Shown here: in pieces, positions 59,067 to 64,000 of the stretch
Layout of the letters: every line of letters starts with the position of its first letter
How positions within the stretch are numbered: the first letter of the stretch is position 1
Assembly: GCF_030271535.1 (NCBI RefSeq)
Contig: NZ_JASCXJ010000003.1
Span: 310,001-374,000, forward strand
DNA length: 64,000 nt
Origin: Nocardiopsis sp. ATB16-24
Lineage (GTDB): Bacteria > Actinomycetota > Actinomycetes > Streptosporangiales > Streptosporangiaceae
Direction of reading: 5' to 3'
Program-made: the position numbers and the translations under genes
Notes under the pieces: model-generated
The model's input: only the letters and a program-made list of their open reading frames with translations
Database searches by the model: none
Told to the model about the DNA's origin: nothing

Positions 59067-60245
59067 TCAGCGACCCCTTGCGTCATTTCGATGCCAAGGG
59101 GACTGGTATACGAGACCAGTCATGTACTCAGAGGCACTGGAATGCATCCTAATAAGGCGTTGCAGAGGGTTGTCATAGTAGGAGATCTCATCTTCCGAGA
59201 GCGAAGCAGGATTTACTGCCCGATCAAAGGTTCCGGACCGGCGCTCACGAAAACCTCTGCGGTTAGCCTCTACAAACCTGTCATAGCCATGAGGGGGCTG
59301 CCCAGGAAACCAGAGGTGTGAACTCATATCCCACGCCTGATCGCACAACGCTTCAAGCGAATCTCTATCCGAGATCCCAACCCGAGGAGAATTATCCGCC
59401 ATTTTAAGGAAGTTCCTCGTCTCTTCCACAGAAAGTACGATCACATAAAGAAGCACCAACTCACTACTGTAATGGTCATAAGATGGCCACTCCCAGGTGC
59501 GGTTCCCGTAAAGTAGTCTTGTAGCATCAGTGTTTGGGTGGACAAATGCACTCAAAAATCGATAATGGACATCGAGTGCCCTGACGCTTTCCCCGTCTGC
59601 AAACCCGTTTTCCTTGAGGCTCTCCTTGACACTCAACCACCTCAAATAGGTTTCATAGAGACTTTTGTTATGCACAGCATGATCCCGGCGCATAGTCGCA
59701 TCCGTAACACCATCATCGAAATACTCCTGTTCAGAAGGCGGAGCCACAAAGGGGGAGTACTCATTCAGAAGGAAGTAGTGGATCCCAATCGTTTGACGCT
59801 CTTCTTCTTTTTCAGACTTAGAGTGCAAGCCTTCAAACAGAACGCGAACGTTCCTTTTGTTGGAACGCCTCCAGCTAGCAACATTTTGCCATGCCTCGCC
59901 AGAATTTCGTTCAGCCTGCCACCTACTCCAAGTTTCGTCGTCGATTTCACTAAACACCTGAACATAGCGCTGGCCCAAAAAGATCAGCTTGTCTACAAGA
60001 ACATGCTCCATGCAAGAACGGAGCACTGAGAAAGCAGGAGCATAGGCATCGCGCACCAGGGAATCCAACGATGACTGGAGATAGACGGAAAGCGATGCAC
60101 ACCTTTTGGCATTATCCGTATTAAAAGCATGCTCGACATCGTCAACCGGCTCCAGCCGATGGGCCATCCCACTAAGTTCCCCTACAAGGCGAACGGCACA
60201 CCGATAAAGATCGCCATGCTCACTCTTTCCCTTATCCCAAGTCAT
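59067..60245 (-). CDS. Unrecognised 392-residue cargo protein
   Basis: A soluble, helix-rich protein. It has repeated R/H/E-rich helices such as SSLDSLVRDAYAPAFSVLRSCMEHVLVDKLIFLG and RALDVHYRFLSAFVHPNTDATRLLYG. These remind me of DUF5677 or HEPN-like proteins (R...E...H in helical bundles), but the match is weak. A defence or abortive-infection role would fit a cargo position and is only a hypothesis. ATG at 60245 has GGAG 6 bases upstream; a longer frame adds unconserved residues. It has its own transcript unit, opposite to the 58320 gene, with two hairpins upstream. Confidence 0.6.
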   Translation of the reverse strand: MTWDKGKSEHGDLYRCAVRLVGELSGMAHRLEPVDDVEHAFNTDNAKRCASLSVYLQSSLDSLVRDAYAPAFSVLRSCMEHVLVDKLIFLGQRYVQVFSEIDDETWSRWQAERNSGEAWQNVASWRRSNKRNVRVLFEGLHSKSEKEEERQTIGIHYFLLNEYSPFVAPPSEQEYFDDGVTDATMRRDHAVHNKSLYETYLRWLSVKESLKENGFADGESVRALDVHYRFLSAFVHPNTDATRLLYGNRTWEWPSYDHYSSELVLLYVIVLSVEETRNFLKMADNSPRVGISDRDSLEALCDQAWDMSSHLWFPGQPPHGYDRFVEANRRGFRERRSGTFDRAVNPASLSEDEISYYDNPLQRLIRMHSSASEYMTGLVYQSPWHRNDARGR

Positions 60246-60258
60246 TTTTTCTCCACCC

Positions 60259-60296
60259 AAAATTCCGATACCCCACGAAGAGAGTATCGGAATTTT
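60259..60296. promoter_or_regulatory. Palindrome just upstream of the cargo gene
   Basis: A 13-bp perfect inverted repeat (AAAATTCCGATAC with its complement) has a 12-base spacer and lies 14 bases before the cargo gene ATG. It could be a regulator operator or a leader hairpin. Confidence 0.5.
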
Positions 60297-60311
60297 CAGG
60301 ACCAATCAAGC

Positions 60312-60345
60312 AAAGGCCCCGACAGTGCCAACTGTCAGAGCCTTT
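60312..60345 (-). terminator. Terminator of the gene at 60360-60689
   Basis: A nested stem: AAAGGC with GCCTTT outside, GACAGT with ACTGTC inside, 4-base loop. It lies 15 bases after the minus-strand stop. Confidence 0.65.
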
Positions 60346-60359
60346 CTCATGTCATGAGG

Positions 60360-60689
60360 TTATGAGACATATTGCCGATAAGGCCGGTCGTTGATGATGA
60401 ACGCCCGGGGATGTTTGGAAGCGTTGTGCACTTCCCACCACTCAGCAGAGCCGAAGGTGTAAGGAGCCCTCACAGGCCGGGAGTAGCCACGTACCCGGGT
60501 AGACCTCTTCCGGATAGCACAAGAAAGGCGCCCAGAGTCCCCCTGGGGCGCCGGGAAGGCTTGGGGAAGGCCTTCCCCTTCACTCACTCCTTGGGAGGCT
60601 GCCAGGGCCTCTACAGAGACGCCTGGGTAGGCAAGGGCAAGCAATCCAGCGACGAACGCGGACAGCGCACGGCTGATAAGGTCATCCAT
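60360..60689 (-). CDS. Small, possibly exported protein
   Basis: A 109-residue product with a hydrophobic N-terminal stretch (ISRALSAFVAGLLALAYPGVSVEALAASQ) that could be a signal peptide cleaved after an Ala-x-Ala site. A basic C-terminal domain follows (GYSRPVRAPYTFGSAEWWEVHNASKHPRAFIINDRPYRQYV). No family was recognised. ATG at 60689 is chosen with an AGGAAAGAAGAG purine run upstream. Confidence 0.5.
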   Translation of the reverse strand: MDDLISRALSAFVAGLLALAYPGVSVEALAASQGVSEGEGLPQAFPAPQGDSGRLSCAIRKRSTRVRGYSRPVRAPYTFGSAEWWEVHNASKHPRAFIINDRPYRQYVS

Positions 60690-60853
60690 AGCTCTTCTTT
60701 CCTGGTAACAGCAGGTTGAGGAGTCAGGCCCTGTGAGGTGTTGACGCACCTTGCAGGGCTGCTTCTATGTGGGGGCTTGTCACATGGGCGCAGGGAGCGC
60801 TAGCCGTCTGCCGTCACCCGTAGGCACACTTCTCATAGCTAGGGGATCCTCCA

Positions 60854-61114
60854 TTAAGAGTTCATCGCTCGAATAAGCGATACAGCGATCTTTTGGCGAT
60901 TGGCACCGAGAGAAGCTGTCTCCATGACATGCCCGTAAGAGGACAGGCGCTTGATAAAAAAGCATCCTGCGCGAATCCGAGTACACGTGTGTTTTGTGTA
61001 CACAGCCGGGCTTTCTCCCGGCTCAAAGTAAGTACCGGGAACACCCCGTGCTTGCAGCTCCTCATAGAGATTTCGCAGGACCTCCGACTTCCCTCTTTCT
61101 TTTGAGGAAGTCAT
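60854..61114 (-). CDS. Small protein of unknown function
   Basis: An 86-residue protein: SEVLRNLYEELQARGVPGTYFEPGESPAVYTKHTCTRIRAGCFFIKRL. No family was recognised. It starts inside the stop of the upstream gene (ATGA overlap at 61111-61114), which is good support for a translated pair. GAGG-like purines lie in the preceding gene end. Confidence 0.5.
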   Translation of the reverse strand: MTSSKERGKSEVLRNLYEELQARGVPGTYFEPGESPAVYTKHTCTRIRAGCFFIKRLSSYGHVMETASLGANRQKIAVSLIRAMNS

Positions 61115-61458
61115 GAAACATTCACCGTGTAGATGATCAACTCAAGAGCTCTGGAAAACAAATAAACAGGGCAAGCCATCTCAGCGCCGTCAGCGCGCTT
61201 CCACAGGTAACAGTCATCCGACACTGTGATGACAACAGGGGTCCTAGTGCCCGGAATGGAAGCATGGAGTTCTAGGGGCTCACCCTCCTCCCATGCGCTG
61301 ACCTCCCTGGACTCAAGGGCACCGAGATCCTGGCAGCGGAGGACAGCTGATACCTGCCGTCCCTTAAGTTCCTTTTGCAACTCTTTCAGCTTGAGGAGAT
61401 GCCAATGCCTGATATCTCCTGTATTCAGGTTTTCCCTTGGCGGGCCTGTACTGGTCAT
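61111..61458 (-). CDS. Small protein of unknown function
   Basis: A 115-residue protein with a predicted alpha helix (LLKLKELQKELKGRQVSAVLRCQDLGAL) and a beta-rich half (LELHASIPGTRTPVVITVSDDCYLWKRADG). It overlaps the next gene by 4 bases and is divergent from the XRE regulator. Related small pairs are often found beside XRE/DUF397 genes in actinomycetes, but a function is not known. Confidence 0.5.
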   Translation of the reverse strand: MTSTGPPRENLNTGDIRHWHLLKLKELQKELKGRQVSAVLRCQDLGALESREVSAWEEGEPLELHASIPGTRTPVVITVSDDCYLWKRADGAEMACPVYLFSRALELIIYTVNVS

Positions 61459-61528
61459 GCCGTGAGGCTGTCACCTGCAAGGAAGCCATGGAAGGTGGGA
61501 TACAGAACGATCACGAATGGTCTTACCG

Positions 61529-61544
61529 AGTACAGGCATGTACT
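61529..61544. promoter_or_regulatory. Palindromic operator in the divergent promoter region
   Basis: AGTACA, GGCA, TGTACT lies 23 bases before the XRE gene, in the spacer with the divergent small gene pair. A further GAGTAC half-site lies directly before the XRE ATG. It is a candidate self-operator for the regulator. Confidence 0.45.
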
Positions 61545-61566
61545 GACTTCGTGACAAGCTGAGTAC

Positions 61567-62376
61567 ATGGTGGACCAGAAGAAGCCCGCATGGGTCAGTT
61601 TTGGGGAGCACGTCAAGGGTTTGCGCAGGCAGCGAGGATGGTCTCTTGGACAGCTAGCAGAGATGACCAACTACTCAGCCACTTACCACAGCAAAGTTGA
61701 GCGCGCCGTGAGGGCGCCTAAGCAGGGCATTGTGGACGCCATGGACACGGCTTTCAGTACCAACGGGGCACTGCTCAGGCTCTGGCGTGATGTGGAACGC
61801 TTAGAGAGTGGGTCAGGTTGGTATGAGCAGTCTGAGGAGTATGAGAAGGAGGCGGATGAAATCCGCTTCTTTCACCCATTTGTGATCCCGGGCTTCTTCC
61901 AGACGGAGGGCTATGCGCGGATACTCATATCTCACACTGTCCCCATGGCCAACGAGGCACGTATTCAAAGAACCATCGCAGCACGCCAGTCGTGGCGAGA
62001 GCGCCTCCAAACTGAGGGCTCACTCATGCTGAGCGTGGTCATCCCTGAGCTAGTTCTCACTCAAAGAGTGGGTGGTTCGCATGTGATGCGAGATCAGCTT
62101 GAGCGCCTGGAGAAAGAGGCTACTGCCGAAGGTATTACAATCCAGGTGCTGCCCATGGGGTTGAGTGACTTCACATGGACCGTAGGGTCCTTCCGGCTCA
62201 TATACATTAATGACAGAAGCCCTCTAGTGTGCTCTGAGTACACGACGGGGGAACACATCACTGATGAAGCCCCACAAGTGCGCAGGCTTGAAGTCGCGTA
62301 TAATAAGCTGCAAACGTGGGCACTATCCCCCGATGACTCCCTAGAGAAAATGACCGAAATAAAGGAAGCACTGTGA
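61567..62376 (+). CDS. XRE-family regulator with DUF5753 domain
   Basis: A 269-residue protein. The helix-turn-helix is GEHVKGLRRQRGWSLGQLAEMTNYSATYHSKVERAVRAP. The rest (YEKEADEIRFFHPFVIPGFFQTEGYARILIS, then VIPELVLTQRVGG and IQVLPMG) is the DUF5753 ligand or protein-interaction domain. This pair type (with DUF397) is abundant in streptomycetes and relatives and some members control development. The stop overlaps the DUF397 start (GTGA). Confidence 0.9.
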   Translation: MVDQKKPAWVSFGEHVKGLRRQRGWSLGQLAEMTNYSATYHSKVERAVRAPKQGIVDAMDTAFSTNGALLRLWRDVERLESGSGWYEQSEEYEKEADEIRFFHPFVIPGFFQTEGYARILISHTVPMANEARIQRTIAARQSWRERLQTEGSLMLSVVIPELVLTQRVGGSHVMRDQLERLEKEATAEGITIQVLPMGLSDFTWTVGSFRLIYINDRSPLVCSEYTTGEHITDEAPQVRRLEVAYNKLQTWALSPDDSLEKMTEIKEAL

Positions 62377-62549
62377 ACGAGTGGCATAAGTCCAGCTACA
62401 GCCAGGGCGAAACAAGCTGCGTAGAAGTGAACGAAGGTCCTCACAGTGTCCTCGTTCGGGATACTCAGAACAGGGAGCTTGGGCATCTAAGCTTTAAAGC
62501 TTCCGAGTGGACTTCCTTCCTTAAGGAAATCAAATACGGGCAACTGTAG
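62373..62549 (+). CDS. DUF397 domain protein
   Basis: A 58-residue DUF397 protein with NEWHKSSYSQGETSCVEV and VLVRDTQNRE, then SEWTSFLKEIK. The GTG start overlaps the end of the XRE gene. Members of this family are the small partners of XRE/DUF5753 regulators. Confidence 0.9.
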   Translation: MNEWHKSSYSQGETSCVEVNEGPHSVLVRDTQNRELGHLSFKASEWTSFLKEIKYGQL

Positions 62550-62584
62550 ACCACAGCACTACATCCCAAGAAAACCCCCTCACT

Positions 62585-62615
62585 GGACACCCCAGCTTCA
62601 AAGGCCGGGGTGTCC
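62585..62615 (+). terminator. Terminator of the XRE-DUF397 operon
   Basis: A 9-bp perfect stem GGACACCCC (62585) with GGGGTGTCC (62607), 36 bases after the DUF397 stop. Confidence 0.65.
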
Positions 62616-62638
62616 CTGCGCGCGAATGTCTTCTATAT

Positions 62639-62947
62639 ATGAAAATTAGATACATAGGAACTCTTGCTTTTCTTTTCCTTTTTGCTCTCGCAGGCTGTCA
62701 GAGCCAGGGGCAAGAGCAGCCCAAGGATGCGGCTACTGAAGAACCTTTCTTCGCGAACCCTTCCCCACCAAAGAGACTAGAACCTCCACCCCCAGAGACC
62801 TACCTAAGAAGCGGCTCAGATACCGGAACGGAGACCTACGCGCCGCCACCTCCCCCGCCAGCCCCCGAATACGACCCATGCGCTATCGACCCCATTACGG
62901 GTAATGTCCAAGATGGAGATTGTTTTGGAGGCATTCCCGTGGACTAG
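62639..62947 (+). CDS. Small proline-rich lipoprotein
   Basis: A 102-residue protein with an N-terminal signal (MKIRYIGTLAFLFLFALAGC), lipobox ALAGC with C20, and a low-complexity Pro/Glu/Thr-rich body (about 45-80, with [13 protein letters not shown]). Two cysteines near the end (DPC and GDCFGG) could form a disulfide. No Shine-Dalgarno is visible. It may be an exported surface factor of the element. Confidence 0.6.
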   Translation: MKIRYIGTLAFLFLFALAGCQSQGQEQPKDAATEEPFFANPSPPKRLEPPPPETYLRSGSDTGTETYAPPPPPPAPEYDPCAIDPITGNVQDGDCFGGIPVD

Positions 62948-63664
62948 TAAAATCTAGGACAACCCAAGTTTTTCCACCCCGAGATCAGGCATAACCCCTG
63001 GCCCGGATTCCAGTCTTCTCTAGGATTGCAAAACCCCAGACCCGTATGCGGAGAGGGAACCCAGCCCCGGCGGGGTCTGAGAAGTTCGGCTGTGGGTGTT
63101 ACCCCAGATGTGCAAGGGGACTTATTAAATCCCTCCTCTGTCCGTGCATTTTTTAGTATCTCCGTAAGCCTTACATTTTCCGGTTCATATCTCCGAGATT
63201 GGAGAGAAAAGAGCACATATTACGAGGGGTTCTTGGAATGTGTGATCTTCTCCTTGAAGATGAGTGTTGCCTGCATGGACAGGGCTTCTTGCGCTTGCTC
63301 TTCTCCTGAGCAGTGAACATGGATAGATGGATCTCCGAGAAGCCACGTCAGAGCGTGGCTATCGAGTGGAAGCACTCAAGGCAGCAAGGTCAACAGGGCT
63401 TGTGAGACGAAGCTCTGGGCTCAACAGGAGTCAGCAGAGAGCAAGCAGGAGAGCAGAGTGAGCACCTGTGCAGCTCACAGGACCAACAGAGCAGCGCTCA
63501 CAGAGAGCCTTGTACAGGACAGGGGCCTTACAGAGGGCCTTGCTGGCAACTCCTCTGGCGCACCTGTGAGTGACGCACCTGTGATGCCCTGAGGGGCGCA
63601 GAGGGGGCTTGACGGAGAGGGGCCTTATCCAGGGGCGCGTTGGTCGTCCTGTGAGGCGTGGCAC

Positions 63665-63695
63665 AGGCCCCGCCCCGGGGGTCGGGGCAGGGCCT
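63665..63695. terminator. G+C-rich hairpin near the right end
   Basis: AGGCCC-C-GCCCCG (63665-63677) pairs with CGGGGC-A-GGGCCT (63683-63695), with one mismatch and a 5-base loop. It could stop transcripts from the element before they reach the ABC-F gene. Confidence 0.5.
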
Positions 63696-63745
63696 AGTGT
63701 GGGTCTTCGGGTGATTGCAGGGGTGCCTTTGTTGCTCGGGGAGGG

Positions 63746-63764
63746 GTCAGCACCATGTCAGCAC
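63746..63764. promoter_or_regulatory. Right arm-type integrase sites
   Basis: Two GTCAGCAC octamers at 63746 and 63757, 11 bases start to start, match the left pair exactly in word and spacing. They lie inside a GGGGTCA...TGACCCC inverted repeat (63743-63771). Confidence 0.65.
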
Positions 63765-63886
63765 ATGACCCCGGGCCAACCGTAGACAACCAAGCTCAAC
63801 CCTTGCCCCTTCAAGCAGTGTCATTGCAGTTCAGAGAGGAAGTTTGACCAGGTGAACACCAATGTGCTATGGGCGGAAGGCCGTTG

Positions 63887-63896
63887 ATGAATCTGG
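63887..63896. repeat. attR core
   Basis: GATGAATCTG, identical to 55940-55949. The ATG in it is the start codon of the ABC-F gene. Confidence 0.7.
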
Positions 63897-64000
63897 TCAA
63901 TCTTCAGGACGTGTCCCTGGCCTACGGGCCGCTCGTACTCCTCGACAAGGTCTCGCTCGGTGTCGACGAGGGTGAACGCATCGGCGTCGTCGGTCGCAAC
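63888..64000 (+). CDS. ABC-F family ATPase, N-terminal end only (continues past the window)
   Basis: The reading frame begins MNLVNLQDVSLAYG, then GPLVLLDKVSLGVDEGERIGVVGRN, the A-loop and the start of Walker A of an ABC-F (Uup/EttA/TlrC-like) protein. Such proteins act on the ribosome, often relieving antibiotic block or assisting translation, and have no membrane domain. The start codon lies in the attR core, so the coding sequence is intact but the promoter and leader now come from the element. No Shine-Dalgarno is clear just upstream (GGCGGAAGG lies about 7 bases before). Confidence 0.85.

Larger units (their letters stand above)
62948..63886. other. Gene-poor right end of the element
   Basis: About 940 bases with no convincing gene. 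Short frames do not show a ribosome site or domain. From 63430 to 63660 there are short purine-rich direct repeats, including GCACCTGTGA twice (63560 and 63577) and GGGCCTT three times. A hairpin lies at 63665-63695 and the arm-type sites at 63746-63764. It probably holds cis-acting sites for recombination or transfer, and perhaps small RNAs. Confidence 0.4.
55940..63896. mobile_element. Integrated element of about 8 kb at the start codon of an ABC-F gene
   Basis: The element is bounded by the direct repeat GATGAATCTG at 55940-55949 and 63887-63896. Its integrase lies just inside the left end, and paired arm-type sites lie at both ends. Content in order: integrase, regulator, excisionase-like protein, a 49-residue peptide, a DNA-binding or replication-like protein, a 392-residue cargo protein, a small possibly secreted protein, two small overlapping genes, XRE(DUF5753)/DUF397 and a lipoprotein. 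G+C is lower than the chromosome. No FtsK/TraB translocase, relaxase or phage structural gene is seen, so it is not a complete conjugative element; a mobilisable or satellite element is more likely. Confidence 0.8.

Noticed and set aside
62944..63316. Two frames of 90 and 96 codons in the right end of the element
   Set aside because: No ribosome binding site, no conserved pattern, and one is antisense to the other.

Overview
The window is high-G+C actinomycete chromosome, most like Nocardiopsis or a close relative in the Streptosporangiales. This is inferred from codon use, from the gene order (alr, tsaE-tsaB-rimI-tsaD, a groES-groEL pair under a CIRCE operator, a ShbA-like sigma factor, guaB and guaB3) and from the protein types (DUF6098, DUF397 with a DUF5753-type regulator, HATPase anti-sigma-like fragments). 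No rRNA, tRNA or CRISPR array was seen.

Layout. 0.2-4.3 kb: alanine racemase and the tRNA t6A-modification genes. 4.3-6.5 kb: an Rpn-like nuclease gene and two decayed HATPase loci on opposite strands. 6.7-14.0 kb: an accessory block, A/T-rich for most of its length, with a small ESX-like protein, an 856-residue protein and three membrane-anchored PQQ-like beta-propellers. 14.2-20 kb: DUF6098 protein, a zinc-free MDR reductase, a 702-residue coiled-coil protein and a THUMP-like methyltransferase. 20-27 kb: groES-groEL, ShbA-like sigma factor, a repeat-rich spacer, guaB and guaB3; a MITE-like insertion separates guaB3 from its terminator. 27-39 kb: lytic transglycosylase, glpD, and a two-component system next to a TRAP-TAXI transporter with two binding proteins. 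39-43 kb: the Hen1/Pnkp RNA-repair pair. 43-48 kb: a LanFEG-like ABC exporter with its LuxR-type two-component system. 48-55.8 kb: galE, guaA, a Ser/Thr kinase, ispE and a split transketolase.

55.94-63.90 kb is an integrated genetic element of about 8 kb. It is bounded by a 10-bp direct repeat (GATGAATCTG) and has paired GTCAGCAC arm-type sites at both ends. It carries a tyrosine integrase, a winged-helix-like regulator, an excisionase-like protein, a possible replication or DNA-binding protein, an unrecognised 392-residue cargo protein, an XRE(DUF5753)/DUF397 pair and a lipoprotein. It sits exactly at the start codon of an ABC-F ATPase gene, which it regenerates but cuts off from its original upstream region. 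The window ends inside that ABC-F gene.

The best candidates for something undescribed are the element with its unusual target site and unknown cargo, and the 6.7-14 kb block of a small ESX-like protein, a giant protein and three beta-propellers. All family assignments come from reading motifs by eye; no database search was run.
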